From the NCBI GenBank assembly GCA_000729835.1, contig JFHB01000153.1:1-64000 (forward strand): 64,000 nucleotides of DNA, read 5' to 3'. The notes beneath the pieces are model-generated. The model saw only the letters and a program-made list of their open reading frames with translations, was not told where the DNA came from and did no database searches. Below, in pieces: positions 11,131 to 23,000 of the stretch (position 1 is its first letter; each line of letters starts with the position of its first letter). Source of the DNA: Atkinsonella hypoxylon. Lineage: Eukaryota > Ascomycota > Sordariomycetes > Hypocreales > Clavicipitaceae. A program made the position numbers and the translations under genes.

Positions 11131-12928
11131 ATGCGTGGCCAAGGTATTGCCTCAGCGTTGTCCGTAGCCTCACTTGTCCTCGCCACCGAATATGACTACA
11201 TTGTCGTCGGCGCAGGGACAGGCGGCCTCGTGGTCGCAAACAGACTATCAGCCGATGAGGGCATCTCCGTGGCGATCGTCGATCCCGGCGGAGACGAGCG
11301 TGGGAACCTAAATGTCACCAACACGTACAACCCGCTAGGCTACCACGACGACTACCTCGACTGGTCATACAAGTCTGTTCCGCAGGCCAATGCCAGCGGC
11401 CGGGAGCTCATATACCACGCCGGCAAGGGCATCGGAGGCACGAGTCTAATCAATGGTAGGATGGACCACAGCAAATGTCCGCTACCGCAAGCTAACGGGA
11501 CGCGTAGGCATGGTTTACATCCGCGGTGACAAGGCCCAGTTCGATGCGTGGGAGCAACTCGGGAACAAAGGGTGGAACTGGGACACCATGATGCGTCACT
11601 ACAAGAAGACGGAAAGAATATTCGTGCCGGGGCCGGCGTTGACAAAGGTCGGGGCCTCCATGGAGCCGCGGTACCATGGAACCGGCGGCGACTTACACGT
11701 TGCGTTCAACCCTTTTATCGAGAACGGCACGCTGTACGAGACTCTCAGGTCTTCCTGGGCGGCCATGGGCCAGAGACGGAACAGAGACGTCAACAGCGGC
11801 AAAACGCACGGCTTCAGCGTCTGGCCGCAAACACTTGATCCGGTGGAAAACAAGAGATGGGACGCAGCCACGGCATTCTACTGGCCCGTCCAGAACCGTC
11901 ACAACCTGCATCTCCACAACGGAACAGTCTCCAGAATCATATGGCGGGACGACGTCCCGTCGCCATCCGAGGTTCGAGCAAGAGGAGTAGAGTACATCGG
12001 CCCAGACAGACAAGTCCACGTCCTCAAGGCCAGAAAAGAAGTCATCCTCGCAGCAGGCGCCCTGCGCACCCCTCTCGTACTCGAGCACTCGGGCATAGGA
12101 AACCCCGAGCTCCTCGGAGAGAAAGGCGTCAAGCTCGTCATTGACCTCCCCGGCGTCGGGGAAAACATGATCGACCAAGTCGTCACCACACTCGTCTACT
12201 CAACCAACTATACCATCAACGGCTTCACCCCCTACGCCGCATTCGTCACCGCCGCCGATATCTACGCGCGCAACTTGCAGCACGTTGCGTCCGAGACCAA
12301 AGCCAAGCTGGGCACATGGGCCCAACAGGCCAGCTACCCCGGCGCCAACACCACGGCCCTAGAGCGCATCCTGCGCATCCAGCACGACCTCGTCTTCAAC
12401 AAGCAAGTGACTCTGGCTGAGCTGCTATCCTTCGGCGTAGGGCACACCATCGGCCCCGCCTTCTGGAATCTACTGCCCTTTGGCCGCGGCAGCGTGCACA
12501 TGAGCACGAAAGAGGCCATCGACGAGCCCGTCATCGATCCCAAAACCCTCTTCAACGACTTCGACTTCACGACGCAAGTCGAGTCGGCCAAGCTGTCCGC
12601 CAGGCTCTGGGAGACCCGGCCCGCGAGGAACCTCGCCGTCGCACAGGCGGTGCCGAATTCGACCATGTTGCCGCCCGATGCTTCTGACGAGCAGTGGCGC
12701 AAGTACCTTGCCGACACGATCCTTTCCAACAGTCATGCCTTGGGGACGGCGGCTATGATGGCCAGGGAGCTTGGCGGCGTGGTTGATCCGACTTTGAAGG
12801 TATATGGGACGTGTAACGTGAGGGTTGTGGATGCGTCGGTTCTGCCTATGCAGTTTAGCGGGCACGTGACTGCGACGATATACGCTGTCGCGGACAGGGC
12901 GGCCGAGATGATTCTGGGCAAGATCTAA
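11131..12928 (+). CDS. Secreted GMC-family FAD oxidoreductase
   Basis: Glucose-methanol-choline family flavoenzyme that oxidises an alcohol or sugar-type substrate. Two exons (11131-11455, 11508-12928), 581 aa. Residues 1-18 (MRGQGIASALSVASLVLA) form a signal peptide, so a secreted role is likely. The ADP-binding motif VVGAGTGGLVVANRLS follows at once. GKGIGGTSLING and GMVYIRGDKAQFDAWE are the family signature, and GALRTPLVLEHSGIGN is the second GMC signature. The C-terminal catalytic half has SNSHALGTAAM with the catalytic-type His, and DASVLPMQFSGHVTATIYAVADRAAEMI. Exact substrate cannot be assigned. It is outside the polyketide cluster by about 10 kb and separated from it by conserved housekeeping genes, so a pathway link is not supported. 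Confidence 0.9.
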
Positions 12929-13218
12929 GTAGCTGGATAAGGCTTCCTCTGCGGAAACGATGATGAGCTCCTGTTCCAGGTGCCGCGGGTACCCGCACAA
13001 CGAAATATTAACATCATAACTACCTTGTTGCTATATCTTCTTTGTGTTCCGGTACTAGTGAAGCCACATCCATTAACCATGCCGTTCTACATGCTACTCT
13101 GTGGCCAAAGAGTTCTCCAGAATCCTCTTCCTTCAAGCTCCAACTCAGCATCATAACGAATACCGAAATATTCACTATTCGCACCACCAACAACAACAAC
13201 AACAAAGAACCCAACCTA

Positions 13219-14010
13219 TCACGCCTCCCAGTCCATACTCTCAACCATCCACTCCCACCCTTCCTCCCCCTCGCCATGACCCTCACATCCCAAATCCCCC
13301 TCCAACTCCCTCCCAGCAAGCCGATATGCCTCCTCCAACCCACCCAGTATTGACGTGACAATCCATTTCAAATCATACATCTTCAAAGGCGGCGTCTCCC
13401 TCCCCTCCGCCGCATCCTTCCACCTATTCCGCAGCTCCTTAGCCTTCCAAAGCGCCTGATTCACATCTCCCACCCCCAGCGTCCCGTGCAGAGGGTTATC
13501 CTCCTCCTCCAAGACCTTCAGAACGTTGTGGTGATACGCATGCGACGACCATCCCGTCGACGAAGCGGCGGTGTTACCCTTGGCGACAGCGATGCCAAAC
13601 ACAAGTAGTGAGAAGACAATCGCTTGCTCTATCCAAGCGTAGAACTCGTGGAAATCAACCTTGAAGTTGCGCTCTGCGTCCTGCGGCGCGAATCCCCAAT
13701 CAAGCGGATTCAAAGCTCGCTCGTACGAGCGTTCGAGGTCGATGAATTTCCAACGCAGTCGGTGGCACGTTTGCTCGAAGCGGTGGAGGTACTGCAGACG
13801 CGCCGGGGAACCGGCCTCGGCGGCACGCGTGGCCGGGACCGTCATCGGACGATTCTGCGGTTTCGTGATGGACCCATTGCTTCGCGGGAGTGGGCGAGGG
13901 CGAGGGCGAGGGCGAGGGCGAGTGCGAGGGCGAATCTCGTGGCGTAAATTGTATGTGCGGCGATTGGCAGAGGTGGGCGCCCACATGGACGCGCTGAGGC
14001 CGTGTTCCAT
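13219..14010 (-). CDS. Fungal hypothetical protein with Arg-Pro repeat
   Basis: Not recognised. The frame is open from 14340, but I prefer the internal ATG at 14010 (263 aa). The preceding ~110 codons are low-complexity, including a HQRQHQRQH run caused by a 12-bp tandem repeat. After 14010 the protein has an (RP)n run encoded by CGAGGG repeats at about 13896-13930. An orderly helical domain follows: LQYLHRFEQTCHRLRWKFIDLERSYERA, a hydrophobic helix IEQAIVFSLLVFGIAVA, HHNVLKVLEEEDNPLHGTLG and ALWKAKELRNRWK. The ordered part looks conserved and protein-like. The C-terminus is Gly/Glu-rich. A single weak membrane helix is possible. Confidence 0.6.
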   Translation of the reverse strand: MEHGLSASMWAPTSANRRTYNLRHEIRPRTRPRPRPRPRPLPRSNGSITKPQNRPMTVPATRAAEAGSPARLQYLHRFEQTCHRLRWKFIDLERSYERALNPLDWGFAPQDAERNFKVDFHEFYAWIEQAIVFSLLVFGIAVAKGNTAASSTGWSSHAYHHNVLKVLEEEDNPLHGTLGVGDVNQALWKAKELRNRWKDAAEGRETPPLKMYDLKWIVTSILGGLEEAYRLAGRELEGDLGCEGHGEGEEGWEWMVESMDWEA

Positions 14011-15382
14011 AAGCGGCGCGGTATAGGGCGGTCCGAGATGATGCTGACGCTGATGCTGACGCTGATGCACAGTTGGATGCAATTGCGGCGAGCGAAAAGA
14101 CAAAGCTATGATGGCTGCGGCGCTGGAAGTGCCATGACGCGGTTCTCCGTGGATGGCCCGCCTTGCGGCGGTTGAGGTTACTCGATCAGCCCAGACGCGT
14201 CGGAACCTGTTCTCTGGTGCTGGGTAGAGCGTTATGACGATGCAAGATGAAGATATACTATGATGTGCGCCGTCAAGGGTTGGGGCTGCAGTCGTGTTGA
14301 GGATTTGTAGCCATGTGTTTTTAAACCCAACCCAGACCAAACACCAACAAAGTGCCGGCTGGGTCTCTCTTGCCGCGGCAATCTCCCTCCACTCTAGTTG
14401 GACCCCTTGCGCATCGCAGGTTAGGACGGAACTTTTCTTACCTCCATACCTCCATACTGATTCTCATCCGTCAGTGAGCATAGAGCTTCGTTGGTGGCCT
14501 TGACAGCATCTTTGTTCATTTCGCGTTCCGTCACCCATGACGCCTGATTCATGATTTAGGGTAGCTGCGATATTGCGACAAGGCGACAACAGCAGCAGCG
14601 AGCTAACAAGCTTCATTTGTGATATTGGAATTTTTGGTAGAAAAAAAGTTTATTTTTTATTTCTTATAATTTTTGGTTTATTATCATTATATTGAGTGCC
14701 TTTGTTCTCTCCTCAGAGGGTAGCTTACATTCTCAAATGTTGGCCATATCCTCTGCAGATCCAACGATGCCGATGATACGGAGTGATCGTTGCAAAACGG
14801 TTTTCAGCGAATCTCAGGTCCAAGTAGGGCTCTGACATTGCTCAAGTTGAAGCCGCTCAATGTTAATGACAACATTGAATACATGTATTCACTGATACAC
14901 TTTGTCACCACTGCTAAATCAGGATATGCTTATGCATATGTTAGCCCCCTTATACCGCGTCAAGCTAAAGAAACCACACAAATTCAGCCGCGTAGTATAT
15001 CCCTACTACATTTTCATTGAACCCATCGCGCTTCAGTGAATCTCTACACCAGTAAACACCATCGTGAACAACATATTTACTACCCCGTTAGTTCCAAATC
15101 GCGTAGAGCAATGTTGGAAGTCACGACGACAGATGCTACAGGCGACACATGGTAACGCCAAGGCAAGACAAAATCTCAGGCGCAGTCAAGAGCCAGCAAG
15201 TATTAATAAGTGCTACTCCCTCATACAATTGCCATACCATGCAACCATCCTTAAACACGCTAGCCTTCCCAACGTAGATTGTCCAACTCCCAAAAAAGCA
15301 TCAATCAAGCCTTGTGCATGTACATCATTCATTTCCGTAAAAGCTCCGACCACTCAGTGCTACCTCGCGTCATTTCTCATGC
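14011..15382. other. Intergenic, no supported gene
   Basis: Apart from the doubtful 5' extension of the previous gene (to 14340), this holds an AT-rich patch (about 14635-14695) and the 3' flank of the kinesin gene. A 114-codon open frame at 15064-15408 (plus) overlaps the kinesin terminus antisense and has no recognisable features. Confidence 0.5.
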
Positions 15383-18300
15383 TTAATCACACCCCTTTAT
15401 CTTCCTAGTCGCCTTTGCAGTGCCAATATGCGTACTGTGCACCTATTTCCGTCATGTTAGTTCCCCGTCACCATATACGTAAGACAAGAAATCCATACGT
15501 ACCTTTGTCGCGAAACGTAAGCTTGTCAACGTTTCCTTCAAGTGTGTCTCCATCGGAGAGACCATCACAAACATGAGTGTCTTGCTGTTGCCACCGAGAC
15601 TATATTGAAGCAAGTGCGTCAGCTTCGAGTTTCGGTACGGGATATGGCCGTATCCTCTGCCCAAAGCCTCAATCACATCACCAAGGCAACTCAAGCTCTT
15701 GTTGATATTTTGTGTTTCCTTCATGCGATCACCCTCTGCCTGCGAGTGCTTGAGACGTTCGGAGCCCGCCAAATCAACCAAGTTGAGCGTGCCTTCACAA
15801 CGCTCTCCCGTTGCCGCGTTCTCGCCCACAAGCTTCAAAATGAAGACGCTGTGAGATCGAGATGACCGTTCGTTGGCTTTAGTCGCGGCCACGGACCGAT
15901 TCTTTTGTGCCTCCTCCAAGATCTGTTCAACCGCCGACACCGAGTTCAGCTGAACCGTCTTACAATTTACAATGGTTGTTTGCTTGCGAGACTCATCATG
16001 ACGAATTTCCAGCTTCTTCGACTTTCCCTCTCCAGCCCGGTCGTTCGACGTTAGTAAATCGTTGAGCTCCTCATTGTACACCTCCACAAAAGAACCCTCC
16101 ATGGTGTATTCCCACGACTTCTCTTTGAGCTTCGTGACCGTGTCGTATATCATGTGAGTGGCGCGCGGAATCATGCCGTCCTCCGATGACATTGTGTATG
16201 TCTTCCCCGATCCGGTCTGACCGTAGCAGAAAATACAAACATTATAGCCATCCAATGCGCTCTGCACCAATTGAGATATTTCGCCGAAAATTTCTTCGTT
16301 CTGTACCGCAGGTGTGAACACTCTGTCGAACTCGAACGGATATTTCTTTCTCGACACGACGCCAAGGCTGTTTCTCTCCTCTGGTCCCGCAAGGACAATT
16401 TCCGCCGAAGTCTTTTCATCTGGAAATGAAATTCCAGCTTGTTCGAATCCGTCTTCCTTGATTGCTGGCCGTACACGGCACATGACGCGAATGTTGCCTT
16501 TCAGTTCCTGATACTTATTGAAAAGAATCCTTCTCTCCGTCTCCTCCTTCATCAATTTTCGGCGAGCTTCTTCGGCTGCTGCCAAAGCCTCCTGCAACCT
16601 TGCTTCCATACTTGCAAAGGAATCTGACTGCGCCTTGCTGTCAGATTCGAGGAACCCTATCTGGGAGCGCAATGAGTTGATTTTGGCTTCTAGTGTGGTG
16701 TTTGAAGCAGACAGCTCTGCAATGCTGGTTTGAAGGCTGCCCTTGTGGTGCCTTTCCCGTTCGAGCTCATCCCGAAGACCATCACATTCAAATCGTGCAT
16801 CGCGAATCTCGCGATCCTTCCGTTGTAGTTCGAGGTGTAGATCTTGTTGTTCATTGCCCATGCGCGCCCGTAAGTCCTGAATCTCCCGGTCCTTCTTTGA
16901 TCGAGCATCCTCCAGCTCTTGTCGGTAATGTCGTGTTAATTCCTCAAGCCGGGCTTGATGCTCTTTCGCATCCTTATCCTTCAGCTGATCTAACTCTCGG
17001 CTCAAATCCTCAATTGCTGCCTGATGCCGTCGTGACAATTCGTCAATCGTGTCCTTGTGTCGCCTGTGCAAGTCCTCTACGTCTCGAGTATGCTGCCAAT
17101 GAAGCTTTTCAAGTTCATGTCGCATACGCCGCTCCTCATCTTTTGCCACCTCCAGATCTCTTTGCAGTACATCATTTCGCGCTTCCAATTTCTGACGACA
17201 TTGTTCCAGCTCCGAAACTTCACAGATTTAGCATTTCCTAGCGAGCTATCAAAGCTAAGGAATCAAGTAACTCACCTCTAGTTTTGGCAAGCTCCATGGC
17301 CTCCTCTTGGCTTTTCTGCATAGAAAGAGTACTACTGACCATGTCTTTCAACTCTTGAAGGCATACATCCGCACTATTCCCTTGACTGTCCACATCAAAA
17401 GCTGCAAATGTGGCAAGATTAGAATCTTTTCTCAAGTATCTTTGTGGGGAAGTGGTCTTGAATGAAGAATTAGGTGCCTTCAGAGACGAAATGCATTGCT
17501 CAACCTGAAACATCTGCTTCTGCACCTGGCTTCTACTTGGCGTCTTGGGAGGGATTGCCTAGACTTCCCGGGACGTCAAGCGATGTGGAGGCACATTTTG
17601 CTGTTTCACTCTGAGAGGAATCTTGTGTGTTGATTTGTGATCTGAAGATGAGAGTGCAATATTCGCTTGTTGTTCTGGAGTCACTCGACATCCCCCACTG
17701 CTGGTATTATTGTCGTCAAGGGTCAAACTATTGAACCTGGTCGATAGAGAACTTTCCCTGTTGCGCAAAAGTACTGGCGTCGATTTTATATGCCTAATTT
17801 TTGTGTTGGGAAGATCTGTGGGACCTGCTATCGTACCATGACTCATTGTTGATTCTTCAAAAGATTCTTCCGGTCGATGGCCATGTGCGGTTCGAGGCCT
17901 GGCAACTTGGCTTTTGGATCTGGCATGATTGGATCGCGACAACGGTGGATGTGCTCGGTCCGTATGCTGTTTCCCAGGACCGAAGCTTTTCGCCAAACTG
18001 CTTAGAGACGTTGCGGGAGGGTTCGCTGTGTGTCGATTGGGTTTCTTAAGCTATATAGTCCAATTAGCACGCAGCCCTTCAATTTACAAAGAACTGGACC
18101 ATTGAGCTGGTTGGTCCAGCATCATCCGAACTGACATACTTGTGCCAATGTTTGACCCTTGACGGCAAGTTTATTGATGTTCGACTCAAATACCGACGAC
18201 GGCACGGGATACTCGGCAGCTCGGTCGGCCAAAGGTTTCCGTTTCGCATCAGATTGTTGTGCTGCAGCCAAAAGCGTGTTAACCACCCAAGAACGTCTCT

Positions 18301-18427
18301 CGTCATGCAAAGACATATCAGTCTCACCAGACTGGGGAATCTCGCGCTTCAAACTGGGTTTCAACCCAGAAGGAGCCGGAATCGAGGACTGCGCACGCGT
18401 ATTGTGTTGGGAATCGCTCAACTCCAT
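15383..18427 (-). CDS. klpA: C-terminal motor kinesin-14 (KlpA/Kar3-like), with in-frame TAG
   Basis: Minus-end-directed kinesin of spindle and microtubule organisation. Exons: 18427-18140, 18044-17276, 17217-15503 and 15442-15383; phases close (943 codons). The order is a basic, Pro/Ser-rich tail, a long coiled coil (about residues 370-590), the kinesin-14 neck (ELKGNIRVMCRVRP) and a C-terminal motor with P-loop GQTGSGKTYTM, switch I NERSSRSHSVF and switch II LVDLAGSERL. One in-frame TAG at 17561-17559 (after HRLTSREV, before AIPPKTPSRSQV) interrupts the second exon. The same frame continues on both sides, so this is a nonsense change, a sequence error or an unusual splice. The start is uncertain: the frame is open upstream of 18427, and a short 5' exon with ATG at 18575 is possible. 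A motor-containing protein could still start at a downstream Met. Confidence 0.85.
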
Positions 18428-18575
18428 AAGGCCTGTATGGACACATGGCCCGGGAAGTCGGCTGTTTTTGGAAGCTCGCAAAGACTGTAGCTAGAAAATA
18501 ACGTAACATTGAGTAAACAGTCCTTTACGCGGATCCCAGTAGATTTGAACGAACTTGTATGTCAGAAGTCGCCAT

Positions 18576-19591
18576 GATTTATATGGTTTTCTTCGGCACT
18601 CGGAGCCTGTTGCTGAGGCGTAATGCAAGAAGAATTAGTTCGTTCAGTGTCGAACAAGCATGAAAGCAAACCGCTTTGCCCTGTCGCGTCGCTGGCAACG
18701 CTCCGCTTTGCTGACGAATGCAGTGCGTGATACCCAGGGTTCGGATTTGTATAATAAAATGCAGTGGTTGAAGAAATAGAGCATGGCGTGCTACGGCTTG
18801 GAATGTCTGTTATTTTGCGCTCGCCGTTCCCGCCATAACTCGTGCGTAGGTAGCCTTGTCTTGACGTGTGGATTAAATCATCTCACGCGGCCCACGGCTG
18901 GATGCAGATGCGTGGAAGGGGTTGTTTATTCCGTGTCGTCGGGGCAACAGCAGCCCATGCCAATTTAATGCGCCACACATGCCACATTGATTAACAGCCA
19001 GCTATAGTAACTGAGCCACAACGTCTGCCGCCGAGGCTGACTTGGCTGGCTTGGTCAGCTGAAATTCACATGTCTCAACGACCCTCAACGAAGAAGGATC
19101 TTCCTCAGAGCATATGGAGCTCTAATACCAGACACAGACAACGAAGATAAAAAAGGAAAGTTCCCAGCGAAATAATGCCAACAACCTCCCACCAAACTGC
19201 TCGCGCCCCCACACAACCAATTTATATAAAGTACTGCGCTCGCCGGGGCTTCTTGCTTGAATTCCCAAAAGTCATCAGTAGCAACCTGGTCATTTTTGAC
19301 AGATAGCTCTTCACCTGCAGCTCGGAGGAACTTCAGCCCTCACATTTGATCAGGCTGTAATTTGCGACCGCGAGCTTGTCATTCTGTGCTGGACACTGCT
19401 CGCTTCCTTTTCAAAGCATTCTGCCCATCGACGACGCACCCCGTGGCATTGAGCTATTGTGCTTCCTGACAGCCGGTGGTTTCTGCCAAAGCTCGAAGCT
19501 TCTCAGCATCAGGTGCTGTCGTTGTAGTCTGATCTCGGATCGCACGTTCTCATACGTTCGGTTGAGACGTGATCCAATCACACAATTCAAC
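18576..19591. promoter_or_regulatory. Divergent intergenic region, kinesin / LOA1-like gene
   Basis: About 1 kb between genes pointing apart. A TATATAAAG sequence lies at about 19212-19220, roughly 370 bp before the acyltransferase-like start, so a long leader would be needed if it is the TATA box. No other supported feature. Confidence 0.4.
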
Positions 19592-20654
19592 ATGGAGAAG
19601 TACAGCCAATTTCGCGATCGAGGTAAGATTCTGTTAATCCTTGCTAGTTCATGCAGAACTGTGATCGTATAATCGTAGCTGACAATAATGATCTTGGCGC
19701 CGAGCAGCTACTGGCATATCTCCATTTCTACCTCCCACAACGCCACTGTCGACCGTCTCGATCGTGACACACACTGTTATATTTATTTTTCGACTACCGT
19801 TCTTCATCGCCTATGCTGTCAGCTACTTCGTCCTTTTCCACCATTTACCGCTCCCCGTGATTGCGCGCAAAATTGCGCTATGGGGGTTAATGGCCATCCC
19901 GGGTATCTGGTGGGTCGATTTACAACTCGACGGCGTCAAGCGAGGGACTTTAGCTGATCAGCCTCTCGAGCGTTTCCCGCACCCGGGTTCCGTCATTGCT
20001 GCGAACTTCACAAGTCCAATCGACGCTGTCTATCTTGCCGCCATCTTTGACCCAATCTTCACTGTGTCGTATCCTGGAGAGAGGAAGGTACAGCGTGTAA
20101 GCCTCCTTGGCGCCATGATGCAAGCGCTAGGACCGGTGCAGACGGCTCCGCCGCCAGGTACAAAATTGGTTCACCTTGGAGACCTACTGGAAGAGTTTCC
20201 TGACCGTGTTATCGCGGTGTTTCCTGAATGCGGGACAAGTAATGGAAAAGCCATTCTCCCATTCAGCCCATCACTCCTTGAAACTCCTGCCAATGTGCCC
20301 ATGTTTCCTGTCAGCATACGGTACACGCCATCAGACGTTACGACACCTGTGCCCGGCCGTTGGCTTGGATTTCTGTGGAATCTCCTGTCCCGACCTACAT
20401 CTTGCCTCCGCGTGCGCGTGGCCGAAAGTCAGATGAACACTGCTGCAACAAAGACCAATGGCACGAACTCTTCGAATGGTAGCAGTGAATTGAAGAACAG
20501 AAAAGAAGGCTTACCGTATTCGGAAGCCGAGGAACAGCGGGTCCTGGACCGCATCGGTGAAGCTCTTGCTCGACTGAGCAGGGTCAAGCGGGTTGGGCTT
20601 ACGATGCATGACAAATTGGCTTTCGTGATTGCTTACACTGGCAAGAAGTCATGA
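19592..20654 (+). CDS. LOA1: LOA1/VPS66-like PlsC acyltransferase-family protein
   Basis: Resembles the Loa1/Vps66 lysophosphatidic acid acyltransferase-like proteins of ER and lipid droplets, which affect lipid-droplet formation and vacuolar sorting. Two exons (19592-19622, 19708-20654), 325 aa. It begins MEKYSQFRDRATGISPFLPP, which fits the family N-terminus. A hydrophobic segment (IFIFRLPFFIAYAVSYFVLF) follows, then a second (LWGLMAIPGIWWV), then a PlsC-type region with HPGSVIAANFTSPIDAVYL and VIAVFPECGTSNGKAILPF. The usual acyltransferase NHxxxxD box reads NFTSPID, so the His position is Phe. An Asn/Ser-rich insert (NGTNSSNGSS) precedes the C-terminal helix. The short first exon was found from the conserved N-terminus and the reading phase. 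Confidence 0.82.
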
Positions 20655-21101
20655 GAGGACATGGCTGACGGGTGGTGAGAGGCAAAGCTGTCGATCCTCC
20701 GAAATGCACTGGTGTTAGATGTGGGTTGGGTTGTCTATTGGGGCGTTGCATTGCTTGGAGCCTGGAATCAAATTCTTCGTAGGTGTTATTTTTTTTGGCG
20801 GTGAATCGGATAGCAATCGCTGTTTGATAATGAGTCAATGCAAGTTCACAGACGATACTTGTTGATCAATAAACAGTACCTGTATAAACTAAAACTATCT
20901 TATCTGATATTATTACGACTTTTATTCTCCAGTAGATATGCGGTGGTACATATGAAGAAAGAGCTGCACGATTGCACATTGTGCAATTTCCTGCAAAAGA
21001 AAAAAAAAAAATCGCCGATTAATACCTTCAAAAGGCCACATACGGCCTATTGTATGAGGCATTCCTTATGAACTGTCTTATATTCCGTACAGCAAGCAAG
21101 A
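20655..21101. other. Convergent 3' flanks, no gene
   Basis: About 450 bp between two genes that run toward each other, AT-rich toward the right, with a 12-A run at about 21000-21010. No supported feature. Confidence 0.5.
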
Positions 21102-23000
21102 CTAATGGACGGATCCATCGGTTACGCATCCTGAGCTTGCGTCGCTCACCAGAGCGGCGTATTTCTTCAAAGTACCTTTAGTATATCTGGGAGCCGGGGC
21201 CTTCCATTCTTTTCTTCGCTTCTCCATCTCAGTCTCAGGAACGTTCAAGTCAATGACCTGTTTCTCAGCGTCAATGATGATCTCGTCGCCATCTTTTACC
21301 AAGGCGATGGGGCCACCGACAATGGCCTCAGGGACAATGTGACCGATGATGAATCCATGAGAGCCACCAGAGTAACGACCGTCAGTCAGAAGAGCGACAT
21401 CTTTGCCCAGACCGGCACCCATAATGGCAGAAGAGGGCTTCAGCATCTCGGGCATACCGGGGCCGCCCTTGGGGCCGTCATATCGGATAATGACGACGCT
21501 CTTCTCGCCCTTCTTGATTTCACCTCGTTCCAAACTGCTAATCATGTCGTTTTCAGAGTCGTACACTTTGGCCTTGCCGGTGAATTGTAAGCCCTCCTTG
21601 CCAGTTATCTTTCCGACGCAGCCACCCGGGGCTAGGGACCCTCGCATAATTTGGATATGTCCAGTGGCCTTGATGGGGTTGCTAAGAGGGCGAATAATCT
21701 GCTGATCTGATGGGAAGTCGGGGACGGTTTCCATGTTTTGCTTCATAGTCTTGCCGGTGACAGTGATGCCAGAGCCATCAAGGAGACCTTCCTTGAGGAG
21801 GAACTTGAGCAGACTAGGGGTACCACCGATCTTGTGTACATCTTCCATGACATACTTGCCCGACGGCCTTAAGTCTGCTAGAAGGGGAACGCGGTCAGAT
21901 ATGCTTTGGAAGTCATCGATAGTCAGCTTAATGCCGACAGAGTCAGCAATAGCAATAAGATGGAGAACAGCGTTGGTGCTGCCTCCCATAATCGAGACCA
22001 CAGTCATAGCGTTTTCGAAAGCTTGACGGGTCATGATGTCGCGAGGTCGGATATCCTCCTTCAACAAGTTTTTGATAGCATCCCCGATAGTCTCACATTC
22101 GGCGAGCTTGGCACGGTCTTCGGCGGGATTGCTGCTGCTTCCGGGGAGAGTGAGGCCCATGGTCTCGAGAGCGGTAGCCATTGTGTTGGCGGTGTACATG
22201 CCGCCGCAAGCGCCACTCCCAGGACAGGCATTGCGAATAATGTTGAATCTCTGCTCCTCGGTAATTTCCCCCGTAATGTACTGCCCGTAGGCTTGGAAGG
22301 CAGACACTATATCCAGCTGCTCGCCGCTCTTGCTACAGCCGGGCTTGATCGTACCTCCGTAGACCATGATACTAGGGCGATTGACACGTCCAAAGGCGAT
22401 AGCAACACCGGGCATATTCTTGTCGCAACCCGGCAAGCTGATATTGGCATCGTACCACTGTCCATTCATGACAGTCTCGATGGAATCGGCAATGATCTCC
22501 CGACTTTGTAAGGAATACCTCATTCCTGGTGTGCCCATGGAGATAGCATCACTGACACCAATGGTGTTGAATCGGTAGGGGATAAGACCGGCTTTTGCCA
22601 CGGACTCACGCACAACCCTGGACAAGTCCATGAGGTGCATGTTGCAGGGGTTGCCTTCATACCAGACCGATGAAATGCCAACCTGTGCCTTGTTCATATC
22701 ATCTTCGGAAAGCCCGGTTGCGTAGAGCATTGCTTGCGAGGCACCTTGCGATTTGGGCTGGGTGATGGTCGAAGAGACCTTGTTGAGCTGGTTGTCCTTC
22801 TGGACGGAAGCTGTGATTGACATGAACCGACTGCATCGCCATTGTTAGTGTACTCGAGGTAAGAAGAACACATCCTCCCAATTGGTCTTGCTACTTAGGC
22901 AGGAATGAAGTTGAGCTTACCCATGACTCCTTGACGATGTCAAGCTCTGCTTGGCCAGCCGAGCCAGGCTAGCCGGCCGTTGTCGCGAGGCAGACAACAT
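21102..23000 (-). CDS. ILV3: Dihydroxyacid dehydratase, mitochondrial
   Basis: Iron-sulfur dehydratase of branched-chain amino acid synthesis that converts 2,3-dihydroxyacids to 2-keto acids in mitochondria. Two exons (23000-22921, 22830-21102), 602 aa. The first exon encodes a basic presequence (MLSASRQRPASLARLAKQS) typical of matrix targeting. Cluster and active-site blocks are present: LPGCDKNMPGVAIAFGRVNRP, CPGSGACGGMYTANTMATA and GGSTNAVLHL. GGRYSGG-type motif reads DGRYSGGSHGFIIGHI, followed by PEA. The length is normal and no key residue is lost. Its promoter faces the 3' end of the polyketide synthase 580 bp away, and both genes run the same way. It is most simply the housekeeping copy; a self-resistance copy is possible only if a second ILV3 exists elsewhere. 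Confidence 0.96.

Noticed and set aside
11131..12928. The first GMC oxidoreductase as part of the polyketide cluster
   Set aside because: It is over 10 kb from the synthase with kinesin, acyltransferase and ILV3 genes in between.
14011..14340. 5' extension of the hypothetical gene at 13219-14010
   Set aside because: Low-complexity and repeat-derived; the ordered protein starts after the ATG at 14010. It remains possible.
15064..15408. A 114-codon plus-strand frame
   Set aside because: Overlaps the kinesin 3' end antisense and has no recognisable sequence.
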